A DNA stretch of 56,204 nucleotides. Origin: an uncultured Alphaproteobacteria bacterium. Its GTDB lineage: Bacteria > Pseudomonadota > Alphaproteobacteria > Rhodobacterales > Rhodobacteraceae. This document shows, one piece after another, positions 9,638 to 18,144 of the stretch. Numbering within the stretch: the stretch's first letter is position 1; the number at the start of each line of letters is the position of its first letter. The stretch is from NCBI GenBank assembly GCA_902586855.1, contig CACIIZ010000004.1, positions 1-56,204 on the forward strand. The letters run 5' to 3'. Made by a program: the position numbers and the translations under genes. Under the pieces are notes generated by a model. It was given only the letters and a program-made list of their open reading frames with translations. It did no database searches and was not told where the DNA came from.

Positions 9638-10434
9638 ACCTAGATAATTATCGAGTTTTGGATAAATCGAGAAAGCTGGTCACTATTTCTGGTAAGGATG
9701 CTAAGAAGTTTCTTCAGGGTATCTTGACCAACGACATAGAAAAGGCCATTTTTTCATTGATGTATTCAGGGATTTTGACGCCGCAAGGAAAATATTTATT
9801 TGATTTTTTTGTGTGGGGCCTGGACGAAGAAACTTTTCGAATTGATATTGATCAGGAGCGAGTTGAAGATTTGATTAGCACTTTAAATCGCTATCGTCTA
9901 CGATCAGAGGTTTTTATTTCTGATGAAAATCAGTGTGTGTTACTTGGTTTTGGTCAACAACCCTCTTCAAGTTTTATGGATCCACGAAGTCCCGATTTAG
10001 GGTGGAGGAAATTAGTGAGTCCAGACTATGAGGTTGAAAAAAACCTTTGCCTTGAAGCTTTTCATGTTGCATATGAAATGAAAAGAATTGCTGGTCTTAT
10101 CCCAAAGTATGGATATGAATTAATTCCAAATGAGTCCTATATTTTGGAGGTGGGATTTGATCGGTTGAATGCAGTGAGTTTCAGTAAAGGTTGTTTTGTG
10201 GGTCAGGAAGTTACCGCCCGCATGAAGCATAAAACAAACCTTAAGAATGGTCTCATCAAGGTTTCAAATGCTCCAGATTGTTCGAATCAAAGGAAGGAAA
10301 TTTATAATGAAAAAGGGCAAATGGCTGGTACTTTGTCATCTTCGATAGGGGGAATGGGATTAGGCTTAATTAAATTTTTGTATGCTCAAGGTAGACTATG
10401 CTGTGAGGGAAATGAGCTACAGCTTTTAGATTGA
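9634..10434 (+). CDS. ygfZ: YgfZ/GcvT-fold folate-binding protein
   Basis: Tetrahydrofolate-dependent accessory factor for assembly or repair of certain iron-sulfur enzymes, related to the GcvT T-protein fold. The diagnostic motif is KGCFVGQEVTAR with the conserved C187. The N-terminal LVTISGKDAKKFLQGILTNDI and LTPQGKYLFDFFV segments are also family-typical. Length 266 residues, near the normal size. The start is a TTG overlapping the ABC exporter stop (TTGA), indicating translational coupling; the N-terminal sequence begins at the expected position relative to homologues. Confidence 0.9.
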   Translation: MNLDNYRVLDKSRKLVTISGKDAKKFLQGILTNDIEKAIFSLMYSGILTPQGKYLFDFFVWGLDEETFRIDIDQERVEDLISTLNRYRLRSEVFISDENQCVLLGFGQQPSSSFMDPRSPDLGWRKLVSPDYEVEKNLCLEAFHVAYEMKRIAGLIPKYGYELIPNESYILEVGFDRLNAVSFSKGCFVGQEVTARMKHKTNLKNGLIKVSNAPDCSNQRKEIYNEKGQMAGTLSSSIGGMGLGLIKFLYAQGRLCCEGNELQLLD

Positions 10435-10444
10435 GGTGATTGGA

Positions 10445-11239
10445 TTATTTGGCACTTGAAATAATATCAGAAAATTCTTGAAAAACCTTGTTACTTGCAG
10501 CAATTACTGAACCATCTAATAGTGGATCAAAGTCTTTATCTAAACAGTTAACTAGTCCACCTGCTTCTTTTATGAGTAATGTGCCTGCAGCTATATCCCA
10601 ACTATGCAAGCCTCTTTCCCAGTATCCGTCTAACCTACCTGCCGCCACATAAGCTAAATCAAGAGCAGCTGAGCCATTTCTACGCAAACCAGAACATCGT
10701 GGCATCAGAGCATTTATTTCTTTCAACGTTGTGGACAAACCACCCTTATTCGCAAAAGGTATTCCAGTAGCAAAAAGCATTTCCAGCATATTTTCTCTAC
10801 CGGATACTCTCAATCTCTTTTCATTCAGCCAAGCTCCGTTCCCTTTTTCCGCGACATAATATTCATCTTTTACAGGATCATGAATGACCCCTATGACGAT
10901 TTCCTTTTTGTGCTCCAAGGCTATTGAAATTGCCCAATGCGGTATACCATGTAAAAAATTACTAGTGCCGTCTAACGGATCTACAATCCAGCGTCTAGTG
11001 GGATCTTTGCCGATTACCTCTTCACTCTCTTCTCCGACCCAGCCATAAAATGGACGAGCGTGTTCTAATTCTTCTCGGATAATTTTCTCTGCTCTTAGAT
11101 CAGCCTTTGAAACAAAATCTCCCGGTGATTTAGTTGAAGCTTGTAAATGTTCTACCTCACCAAAATCTTTTAGAAGGCTCCGAGCTGCTTTTCTTGCAGC
11201 TTTAATCATGACATTCAATGTAGCACTAAAATTAGGCAA
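10445..11239 (-). CDS. suhB: Inositol monophosphatase family protein (SuhB-like)
   Basis: Mg2+-dependent, Li+-sensitive sugar phosphatase fold, 264 residues. The metal-binding motifs are complete: GEES near residue 75, DPLDGTSNFLHGIP near 93-106, and the C-terminal WDIAAGTLLIKEAGG. In bacteria this family includes SuhB (inositol-1-phosphatase and ribosomal RNA antitermination partner) and related phosphatases of fructose bisphosphate or histidinol phosphate. The adjacent gene further upstream on this strand is efp, 37 bases away, an arrangement often seen in Alphaproteobacteria, so an efp-suhB transcript is likely. Confidence 0.92.
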   Translation of the reverse strand: MPNFSATLNVMIKAARKAARSLLKDFGEVEHLQASTKSPGDFVSKADLRAEKIIREELEHARPFYGWVGEESEEVIGKDPTRRWIVDPLDGTSNFLHGIPHWAISIALEHKKEIVIGVIHDPVKDEYYVAEKGNGAWLNEKRLRVSGRENMLEMLFATGIPFANKGGLSTTLKEINALMPRCSGLRRNGSAALDLAYVAAGRLDGYWERGLHSWDIAAGTLLIKEAGGLVNCLDKDFDPLLDGSVIAASNKVFQEFSDIISSAK

Positions 11240-11276
11240 TTCTCAATTCCAAAAACAATAAACAACGAACAAGAGA

Positions 11277-11840
11277 TCAAGCCCTTTCAATATATTCACA
11301 GGTTTCAGTTGAAACAACGATTTCCTCGTCTTGCTGAATAAAAGGTGGAACTGATACTTTGATACCATTTTGTAGGACTGCTGGTTTGAAACTATTTGAT
11401 GCAGTCTGCCCTTTTACTGAAGGCTCAGTTTCTATGACTTTACAAATAACTTTTTCAGGTAAAGCGACACTAAGTGCCTCTTCAGCAAAATATTCTATTT
11501 GTACGGTCATTCCCTCTTCCAAAAATGCCAAACGATCTGAAATTAAATCTACAGGTAACTCTATTTGTTCAAAAGTTGTCTTATCCATAAAAAACAATGT
11601 ATTGTCGCTTTTATATAAAAACTGTTGCTCTTTTTGCTCTAGCCTTACCTTCTCCACTTTATCTGCAGACCTAAATCGTTCGTTTAATTTTGAACCATTT
11701 CGGAGATTTTTTAACTCAACTTGTGCAAATGCTCCCCCCTTTCCCGGTTTTACATGAGACACTTTTACTGCTATCCAAAGTCCATGGTTATGTTCAATCA
11801 CATTACCAGGCCTTATCTCATTTCCATTTACCTTAACCAT
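11277..11840 (-). CDS. efp: Translation elongation factor P
   Basis: Ribosome-binding factor that rescues stalling at consecutive prolines. I place the start at 11840 ([12 protein letters not shown]), not at an upstream alternative that would add 22 residues. The chosen start has a good ribosome binding site (GGGGAG eight bases upstream) and gives 187 residues, the usual EF-P length. The modifiable lysine is K34 in the loop KPGKGG, where the family carries its post-translational modification. The three-domain beta structure is supported by the OB-domain C-terminus ([17 protein letters not shown]). The next gene downstream on the same strand is the suhB-like phosphatase. Confidence 0.96.
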   Translation of the reverse strand: MVKVNGNEIRPGNVIEHNHGLWIAVKVSHVKPGKGGAFAQVELKNLRNGSKLNERFRSADKVEKVRLEQKEQQFLYKSDNTLFFMDKTTFEQIELPVDLISDRLAFLEEGMTVQIEYFAEEALSVALPEKVICKVIETEPSVKGQTASNSFKPAVLQNGIKVSVPPFIQQDEEIVVSTETCEYIERA

Positions 11841-12006
11841 AAAACTCCCCTGATATCGCGATGTTTTAATCAAAATTTCTTCAACTAGCAAGCCATAGTT
11901 GAGCAAAAGTGGTCGGCAATTTGGTTTCGAAGAAGGGTTTAGTTGTTCCAGATTGGAATATCGGGTATGACAACTATGGAAAATCTTTAGCTATAAGACA
12001 GATTAG

Positions 12007-14895
12007 ATGAGAAAAATCCCAAATGCTGGTTTAATAAAGCGAGACATATCCTTCCCTATCTATTTTCGAGGGGAAACTATAATAGCAAGTCCTGGGGACA
12101 CACTAATTTCTGCCATTTTGGCTAACAAACCAGAGATTTCAGTACCATCATATTTTTATAATGATGGAGCAAATGCTTCTTCAGCTATTTCAAGTGCTCA
12201 AAATTGGAAGATTGATGAATTACTTTACTTAAAGGCTTTCCTACAACAAGAAGTTTATCCTGGATTTGTTTGCGACACTTTAGCGTTTGATAAGAGCAGA
12301 GGTTTCAGAAAGTTTAAGCCAAGGAATTTTATTCTAGGTGATGATTTTCGAGGTTTTCACTGGATGAGGCATCTTTTCCAGTCCCAATGGTTTAAATCAA
12401 ACTTCAAGCCACTCATCAAAGAAATAGGAACTGAAGTAGGAGCGTTTAACTGCAGTGGTGAAGAAGAGGCATTACTTTTTGACGATTTAAACTTTGTATC
12501 AGTAGAATTACTTGTGGTTGGGGCTGGGGTTGCTGGTCTGGTCGCAGCATTGACTTGTGCAAGAGCTGGGATGGAAGTTTTACTTTTGGAAAGTGATTTC
12601 ATATTGGGTGGCCGTCTGAATGATGAAAGTAGAAAGAATGTTTGGGTGGAAGATACTGTTCTTGAACTAAAGAATCTTGGAAATGTTAAAATATATACTA
12701 GGACCCAACTTCTAAAGCGAGATGGAGAAGGTCGTTTCCTCGCCATAGAAAAAAGTTATACGCAAGACAAACAACGTAAAATTTCTTCAATAAATAGGTT
12801 TCTAAATATTACAGCAAATCATGCTTTCATCGCCACTGGAGCAAGGGAAAGAATACCTTTGAATTTGAACAAGAATTTACCTGGAATGATGTCTACGGGT
12901 TTTCTCAATAGGTGTCTTAATCGTTTTGGGCTCGGTCCTAACGATGGAGTTACTTTGTATACGAACAATGATTCTGGATGGAGTTCGGTAAGGCATTTAA
13001 CAAATTTGGGGTTAAGAATTGATGCTGTTATTGATACAAGACCGGACGCAAGGATGATAGCTGACTGTCCAGTGTTTCGTGGAACTAGAGTTATTGACTT
13101 TGCTAGTAGATCTCAGCGTACAAAGTTAATTGTTCGTGACTTTGGGGGACGCCAGGTCAAAATTTCAACCAGCCTTTTAGCGGTTTCTGCAGGCTATAAC
13201 GCAAATTTTGAAGTAATTAAGGATAATGTCAAAAAGTTAATATGGTGCCCAATCAATTCTTCTTTCATAGCCCAAGTTAGTTCTACTGATTTAACTCTTT
13301 TAGGTGGAGCAAATGCACTCTTCTGTCCCAAAAAGGCTGTAGAAAATGCTTACGCAAAAGCATGTGAACTAGTTCAAGAAAAAGGGATGAAAATTGTGAG
13401 TGCTAATTTTCCTAAATTAGATTGGAATGGCTATACATGTCAGCCTCTGACCTATGGTGACAGTTTTTATCAAATAGGATCAAAAAAATTGGCAGCTAGA
13501 AAAAGAAATGGTTATTCCTTGTTCCAAGGTAGGGGAAATTACCCAAATAGAAAATACTCGCGAGTTGATAGATTAAAATTAGATGCCTTGAAAGCATTTT
13601 CGAATGATTCCAGGGAAGTGGATTTGATTAAGAAAATTACTGATGATGGAGCCGAGGAGACAGCATATGAAAAGGTATTTTTTAAAATTGACCCATCTTT
13701 ATACATCCTACCAACAAAAATGGAGAATCTATCTAAACCCTTTCAGGCCTTGGCAGGCCATTATGATTATCAAAAGCTAGGAGCTAGCTTTGGAATGGTT
13801 GGAGATTGGTTGGTCCCAGATTACTTTTTAAACGAGGAAACCTCTTCTAGAAAGGTCGATATTTATAATTTTGAGGTTAAAAATGCTCTTAAAAGTGTTG
13901 CCATATCAGACATGTCTGATATGGCAAAAATAGAAGTTTTGGGTAACGATGCTGGGGTCTTCATTCATAAAAATCTTAGTTTTAATAGTGCTGAGCTTGA
14001 ATTAAACGATTATCAGGAAGGTTGTCTGATTGATGAGACTGGCGCTATGATTGATCAAATAGCAATATTAAGAATTGATACAAATAAATATATTTTGACG
14101 ACAAGCAGCTATAGCGAAAGAAGACTTTACAATTTTTTGATGGATAGATCGTTGAAGAACCAACCCGGTTCAATAGTGGAAATTAATTTGATAACTGATT
14201 TTTATTGTTCATATTTCTTATGTGGACCCAGTGCCAACCATGTTTTAAATGATTTTCTTGACCTAAATTCCAAATCACTGCATTTGAGAAAGACGAAAAT
14301 CAAAACCATTAATAGTAAGGGAATTAAATATATAATTTGTCATGCCAGTGGGACGATACCGGCTTTTAGGATTTTTATTCCATCAAGTCAGTTCAAACAA
14401 TCTTTTTCACGGATTTTTAAGTCCGTTTTATTTTTTAAGGGATCAATTGTGGGGCGATCTGCTGCTGAAGCAATTGAATTAGAGAATGGCTTGATTTCTC
14501 CAGGAGTATTAGAAAACTTTTCAAGTGTTGGAAAGTCAAAAAATAGTCTTGTGGATAGTACCAATAAAAAAGCATCTGATAATTTGTTAAGGTTTGAATG
14601 TCTGAGAGACTTCAGGAGAGGTTCAAGGCTTGCCATTTTGCATCCGATCGGACCTACAAAGAATATTGTTGTGGGATCAGAGGTTCAAAAACTTGAAGGG
14701 CCAATCAGGAGCGATATCTTGGGAAAAGTTTTGGTTGGGTATTTCTCAAAAGTTCATGGAAAATTTTTGGGTTATGTTCTTCTTAAAAAGTTTCAAAATT
14801 TCAAGAGAAAACCAGTGATTGTTATGAACTTGGGAAAGAATTATATAACTGAATGCGAATTAAGCAGTTTTAATTTTCCTCTAGGGCATGATTGA
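12007..14895 (+). CDS. soxA: Divergent sarcosine oxidase alpha subunit-like protein (SoxA)
   Basis: A 962-residue multidomain protein. The N-terminal 130 residues fit the Fer2_4-like domain of SoxA (GETIIASPGDTLISAILAN), although the RPRG-type segment normally present is not recognisable. An FAD/NAD Rossmann motif follows at about 169-195 (VVGAGVAGLVAALTCARAG), with the second dinucleotide-domain hallmark ATGARERIP near 278. The last 380 residues are a GcvT-like aminomethyltransferase domain (GCLIDETGAMIDQIAILRID). In heterotetrameric sarcosine oxidase, SoxA passes the oxidised methyl group to tetrahydrofolate with SoxB, D and G. Here only soxG follows (eight-base overlap); soxB and soxD are absent nearby. 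The AT-rich, diverged sequence leaves the substrate uncertain. Confidence 0.78.
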   Translation: MRKIPNAGLIKRDISFPIYFRGETIIASPGDTLISAILANKPEISVPSYFYNDGANASSAISSAQNWKIDELLYLKAFLQQEVYPGFVCDTLAFDKSRGFRKFKPRNFILGDDFRGFHWMRHLFQSQWFKSNFKPLIKEIGTEVGAFNCSGEEEALLFDDLNFVSVELLVVGAGVAGLVAALTCARAGMEVLLLESDFILGGRLNDESRKNVWVEDTVLELKNLGNVKIYTRTQLLKRDGEGRFLAIEKSYTQDKQRKISSINRFLNITANHAFIATGARERIPLNLNKNLPGMMSTGFLNRCLNRFGLGPNDGVTLYTNNDSGWSSVRHLTNLGLRIDAVIDTRPDARMIADCPVFRGTRVIDFASRSQRTKLIVRDFGGRQVKISTSLLAVSAGYNANFEVIKDNVKKLIWCPINSSFIAQVSSTDLTLLGGANALFCPKKAVENAYAKACELVQEKGMKIVSANFPKLDWNGYTCQPLTYGDSFYQIGSKKLAARKRNGYSLFQGRGNYPNRKYSRVDRLKLDALKAFSNDSREVDLIKKITDDGAEETAYEKVFFKIDPSLYILPTKMENLSKPFQALAGHYDYQKLGASFGMVGDWLVPDYFLNEETSSRKVDIYNFEVKNALKSVAISDMSDMAKIEVLGNDAGVFIHKNLSFNSAELELNDYQEGCLIDETGAMIDQIAILRIDTNKYILTTSSYSERRLYNFLMDRSLKNQPGSIVEINLITDFYCSYFLCGPSANHVLNDFLDLNSKSLHLRKTKIKTINSKGIKYIICHASGTIPAFRIFIPSSQFKQSFSRIFKSVLFFKGSIVGRSAAEAIELENGLISPGVLENFSSVGKSKNSLVDSTNKKASDNLLRFECLRDFRRGSRLAILHPIGPTKNIVVGSEVQKLEGPIRSDILGKVLVGYFSKVHGKFLGYVLLKKFQNFKRKPVIVMNLGKNYITECELSSFNFPLGHD
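13898..13927. repeat. Perfect 30-bp palindrome inside soxA
   Basis: Fifteen bases, TTGCCATATCAGACA, are followed immediately by their exact reverse complement, with no spacer. It lies wholly within the soxA reading frame at the junction between the dehydrogenase-like and aminomethyltransferase-like parts and encodes the quasi-repeat ISDMSDMAK. There is no U-tract on either side, so it does not look like an ordinary terminator. It could extrude as a cruciform, form an mRNA hairpin, or have arisen by template switching. Confidence 0.85.
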
Positions 14896-15505
14896 AATGA
14901 CAACAAGAGACGAGAAATCTGCAAAATTCAAGATAGGTTCTATCAGATCGGGCTTTTTTTACATTGAGATAAAAATGTTGAGACCTAAAGAAATTTGGTT
15001 TTTATACTGTGAAAAAAACAAAGAAAAAAATTTTGGTTCTTTTTTAGATAGGACATTTAATCTTTCTTTGCCAGAAGAATGCGCTATGATTGACGAAGGT
15101 GATATGAGTATTATTCATGCTCCTGGAACCTTTTATATCATAAAGATTAGGACGGGGGGGTTGAGCGAGAAAGTCATTAAAGGGCTTTCTCGTTTTGGTC
15201 GCACGCACAACTCTTTGGGGGGATTAATAAATTTTAGCATTAAAGGCAGGGGTGTGAACCAGCTGATTAATAGGTTAGTTAGTATCGATGCGGAAAGAAT
15301 GAAAACTGGGGAGAGTCATGTAATACCTATTTCTTTCGACAAGGGATATCTTTGTAAGAAAAAGACTGGTTCTTATGAATTGATTATTCCATCAAGCTAC
15401 GTCACTCATTTCATGGAATCAATGGAAGCTATTGTGTGCAAGTTGGAAAATTTGAAAAAGTCAGAAATTATACTTGATAGGTTGTTTTTAAAATTAAGAA
15501 ACTAA
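14888..15505 (+). CDS. soxG: Sarcosine oxidase gamma subunit-like protein (SoxG)
   Basis: A 205-residue protein assigned as SoxG from its size, its position directly after soxA with an eight-base overlap, and a weak fold pattern shared with the GcvT-like gamma subunits (GTFYIIKIRTGG for the first half, HVIPISFD and a C-terminal hydrophobic YELIIPSSYVTHFMESM). In heterotetrameric sarcosine oxidase the gamma subunit is a small structural subunit. Alternative start ATG at 14897. Its stop overlaps the end of the convergent aminotransferase gene by 12 bases. The assignment depends mainly on context and I hold it less firmly than soxA. Confidence 0.6.
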   Translation: MIEMTTRDEKSAKFKIGSIRSGFFYIEIKMLRPKEIWFLYCEKNKEKNFGSFLDRTFNLSLPEECAMIDEGDMSIIHAPGTFYIIKIRTGGLSEKVIKGLSRFGRTHNSLGGLINFSIKGRGVNQLINRLVSIDAERMKTGESHVIPISFDKGYLCKKKTGSYELIIPSSYVTHFMESMEAIVCKLENLKKSEIILDRLFLKLRN

Positions 15506-16924
15506 GAGTCCTTGGCATTTCAGTTCTTTTTGCGATTGGTCTAAACATTTCCAGATCAAGTTAACTAATTCATCAATTTCAGAAGCCTGTATAATTAGGG
15601 GGGGAGATATAATCATTTTGTCTTCGACAGCTCTCATTATTAAACCATTCCTAAGGCAAATATCTCGAACGATAATGCCAGCTTGGCCTTTATGAGAAAA
15701 TGAAGCTTGTGTTGATTTATTTGAAGTAAGTTCGAGGGCGCCCATTAGTCCTTTTACTCTAGCTTCCCCGACAAGTGGATGCTCGCTTAGAGCGTTCCAC
15801 CTTTCAAACATGTGTTGGGCAGTATTTTTGTAGACTTCCTCAATTATTTTTTCTTCTTCAAGTATTCGGAGATTTTCAAGTGAAACTGCAGCTGCTACTG
15901 GGTGGGCTGAATATGTATAGCCGTGGCTGAATTCACCTCCACACTTTTCAAGAGTATTGGCTATTTTTGTTGAAATTAGTGAGCCACCAATTGGCTGGTA
16001 ACCAGATGACAGACCCTTCGCTATAGTCATAATGTCTGGCTTTATTCCGTAATATTGGGATCCAAACCAGGTACCTAATCTACCAAAGCCGCAAATCACC
16101 TCATCTGCAATTAGGAGTATATCATTTTGTTTGCAAATTCTATCTATTTCAGGCCAATACGTATCGGGGGGTATTATGACTCCACCAGCACCTTGAATTG
16201 GTTCTCCTATAAAAGCACCAATTTTTTCTGGGCCATATTTTTGTATTACAGTTTCTAGTTCTCTAGCTCTCATGATGCCAAAGTCATCAGGACACATATT
16301 TTTTCCTTCACCGTACCAATAAGGTTGATTTATATGTATTATTTCGGGTATTGGTAAGCCTCCTTGAGAGTGCATGGTATTCATCCCACCTAGGCTAGCG
16401 GCGCCCATAGATGAACCATGATAAGAATTCTTTCTTGATATAATAATTGACTTTTTTGGTTTTCCGACGCTACTCCAATAATGCCGAACTAGCCTAATGT
16501 TTGTTTCGTTAGCTTCTGATCCAGAATTACTGAAAAAAACTGTCTCAAGTCCTTCAGGAGCTAAACTAGCTAGTTTAGTTGCAAGTTCAATCGCTGGGGG
16601 GTGACTTGTTTGGAAAAAAGTATTATAGTATGGCAACTCCTCCATTTGTTTCTTTGCTGCTACTGCAAGCTCAGTTCTTCCATATCCTATATTGACACAC
16701 CAGAGACCTGCCATCCCATCCAAGTATTTGTTACCGTCATTATCAAAAATATAAATACCGTCTCCCCTGACGATTATTCGGGGGCTTTTTAATCTTAGTT
16801 CCTTTTGATCCGTGAAGGGGTGCAAATGATGTTTTAAATCTAGCTCTTGTAGAATTTTAGTTGGTTTTTGATTGGTTTTTGGAGATAGGCTATCCATCGA
16901 TTCACTCACTTTTAGTAGACGCAA
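15494..16924 (-). CDS. Class III (omega) aminotransferase
   Basis: PLP enzyme of 476 residues in the ornithine/omega-amino acid transaminase class. The class III signature runs from LLIADEVICGFGRLG to TIAKGLSSGYQP, with the PLP lysine at K303. The N-terminal HLHPFTDQKELR and GMAGLWCVNIGYGR segments match the group acting on beta-alanine, taurine, putrescine or related omega-amines with pyruvate. No substrate-specific neighbours are present; the flanking soxAG and tRNA-His give no clear hint. A shorter start at the tenth residue (MDSLSPK) is possible. It is convergent with soxG and reads away from the tRNA. Confidence 0.88.
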   Translation of the reverse strand: MRLLKVSESMDSLSPKTNQKPTKILQELDLKHHLHPFTDQKELRLKSPRIIVRGDGIYIFDNDGNKYLDGMAGLWCVNIGYGRTELAVAAKKQMEELPYYNTFFQTSHPPAIELATKLASLAPEGLETVFFSNSGSEANETNIRLVRHYWSSVGKPKKSIIISRKNSYHGSSMGAASLGGMNTMHSQGGLPIPEIIHINQPYWYGEGKNMCPDDFGIMRARELETVIQKYGPEKIGAFIGEPIQGAGGVIIPPDTYWPEIDRICKQNDILLIADEVICGFGRLGTWFGSQYYGIKPDIMTIAKGLSSGYQPIGGSLISTKIANTLEKCGGEFSHGYTYSAHPVAAAVSLENLRILEEEKIIEEVYKNTAQHMFERWNALSEHPLVGEARVKGLMGALELTSNKSTQASFSHKGQAGIIVRDICLRNGLIMRAVEDKMIISPPLIIQASEIDELVNLIWKCLDQSQKELKCQGLLVS

Positions 16925-16972
16925 TCTTATATTTTTCAGATTTAAGTATGTAAAAAAATCTATCCGATTATC

Positions 16973-17047
16973 TGGTACCGAGGGTAGGGATTGAACCTAC
17001 GACCAATTGGTCCACAACCAACTGCTCTACCACTGAGCTACCTCGGC
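16973..17047 (-). tRNA. tRNA-His (GUG anticodon), alphaproteobacterial type lacking G-1
   Basis: Reading the minus strand, the acceptor arm GCCGAGG pairs with CCTCGGT, followed by A73 and an encoded CCA. The D-arm (TAGCTCAGTGGTAGAGCA), anticodon arm (GTTGG-loop-CCAAT) and T-arm (GTAGG TTCAATC CCTAC) all fold. The loop TTGTGGA holds the anticodon GTG at 17013-17015. The base before position 1 is U rather than the G-1 that is almost universal for tRNA-His, the discriminator is A rather than C, and the first pair is G1:U72. This set is the atypical identity known from many Alphaproteobacteria with a divergent HisRS. Confidence 0.96.
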
Positions 17048-17289
17048 ACATTGAGTCTGAATTACCTTAAAATTAGCTTCCTTTCAAGGGATAAACGAAT
17101 GATTAAATTTTAGCTAGATGGGAGAAAAATACAAAGAGAATTCTAATTTTTAGTAAAAAGTGATTGGTATGAGGTTGGATCTTTCAAGGTTATATGGTGG
17201 TCACTCTTTTTAAGATAGACTTGGGAGAATTACTTGTCTAACTTGGAAAGTTCATCAGCGAAATGTGATTTCATTCTTTAAAAATAATA

Positions 17290-17450
17290 CATTTTTTGTT
17301 ATCCACGTCTGGTGAGTTCTGGCCTCTCCGTTAAGAGTTATCCTAGTGGCCTTACATTCTCGAAAGGGAGCGGGCTCTGTTTTGGATTGTGGTCCTAAAT
17401 ATACCGGCACCCACCTGGTTACACAGGCTCTCGAGGGTTTTTTCTTAACG
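17290..17450 (+). ncRNA. ssrS: 6S RNA (approximate ends)
   Basis: RNA regulator that mimics an open promoter and sequesters sigma70 RNA polymerase. The region has no credible protein, is locally GC-rich and has the 6S architecture. A 5' arm (CTGGTGAGTTCTGGCC near 17309) partly pairs with a 3' arm (CCGGCACCCACCTGG near 17404), around a central internal region and an apical hairpin (GGCC/GGGCTC). The 3' segment CGGCACCCACCTGG, then the small hairpin CCTG-GTTACA-CAGG at 17414-17427, is close to alphaproteobacterial 6S RNAs as I recall them. The location directly upstream of the 5-formyltetrahydrofolate cyclo-ligase gene is the classic ssrS-ygfA linkage. Transcript ends are estimates. Confidence 0.85.
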
Positions 17451-17507
17451 TTTGTGCTGGTCTCACACATTTGACTGTGTTTCTAAAGCAATTGAGTTGA
17501 TAGGAAA

Positions 17508-18101
17508 ATGATTATGGGAGCACCCCAAATGGGAAAAAGGGAGTTGCGAACGATGAGTAAAAGCTTAAGAAAACAAGCTTTTAACAAATATGGTATTGAT
17601 GCTTCAGTCCTCATATCACAGCATTTTAAAGAATGGTTTCAAGAAAGAAAAAATATTGAAACAATAGCTTTTTATTACCCAATTGGCAGTGAAATTGATC
17701 CATTTCCCTTAGTTAATGCACTAGTGGGGTTTTCTATCAGGTTTTGCTTACCAGTCGTTGTCGGGGCTCAATCTCCCCTTATATTCAAGGAGTGGAATCG
17801 TAATTCTAAGCTTATGGATTCTAGTTATGGGACTAAAGTACCGGCACAAGGGCAAACTCTTATTCCAGATTTAATTCTTACACCGCTACTTGCCTTTGAC
17901 CACGCTGGCTCAAGGCTGGGTTATGGGGGAGGGTTTTACGACAGAACGATCGAGTTGCTTAAACGGGATACTAATATTTTTGTCCTAGGGTTAGCTTTTG
18001 AGTGTCAGCGAACAGATGTTATCATCCCAATTGAGCCAACTGACCAGAAAATTGATTGTGTGCTTACGGAGAAAGGATTTCAATTCTTTACTATCTCTTA
18101 A
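17508..18101 (+). CDS. ygfA: 5-formyltetrahydrofolate cyclo-ligase
   Basis: ATP-dependent enzyme that converts 5-formyl-THF to 5,10-methenyl-THF, keeping folate pools usable. The 197-residue protein has the basic N-terminal KRELRTMSKSLRKQAF segment and the signature RLGYGGGFYDRTIELL that carries the ATP-binding glycine loop. Several in-frame ATG codons (17508, 17514, 17529) could start it; AGGAAA precedes the first two, and homologues usually begin near MGKRELR, so residues 1-7 may be extra. It sits about 60 bases after the 6S RNA, and the two may share a transcript as in other proteobacteria. Confidence 0.92.
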   Translation: MIMGAPQMGKRELRTMSKSLRKQAFNKYGIDASVLISQHFKEWFQERKNIETIAFYYPIGSEIDPFPLVNALVGFSIRFCLPVVVGAQSPLIFKEWNRNSKLMDSSYGTKVPAQGQTLIPDLILTPLLAFDHAGSRLGYGGGFYDRTIELLKRDTNIFVLGLAFECQRTDVIIPIEPTDQKIDCVLTEKGFQFFTIS

Positions 18102-18144
18102 GCTAAGATATTGAATTAAGGTATGAAAAGTCCTATAAACTATT

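Noticed and set aside
11841-11906. Longer N-terminus for EF-P (extra 22 residues)
   Set aside because: The ATG at 11840 has GGGGAG upstream and gives the standard 187 residues with K34 at the expected position.
17255-17470. 71-codon minus-strand ORF across the 6S region
   Set aside because: It is antisense to a structured RNA with 6S hallmarks, and its composition (Cys, Trp and Arg mix) is not protein-like.
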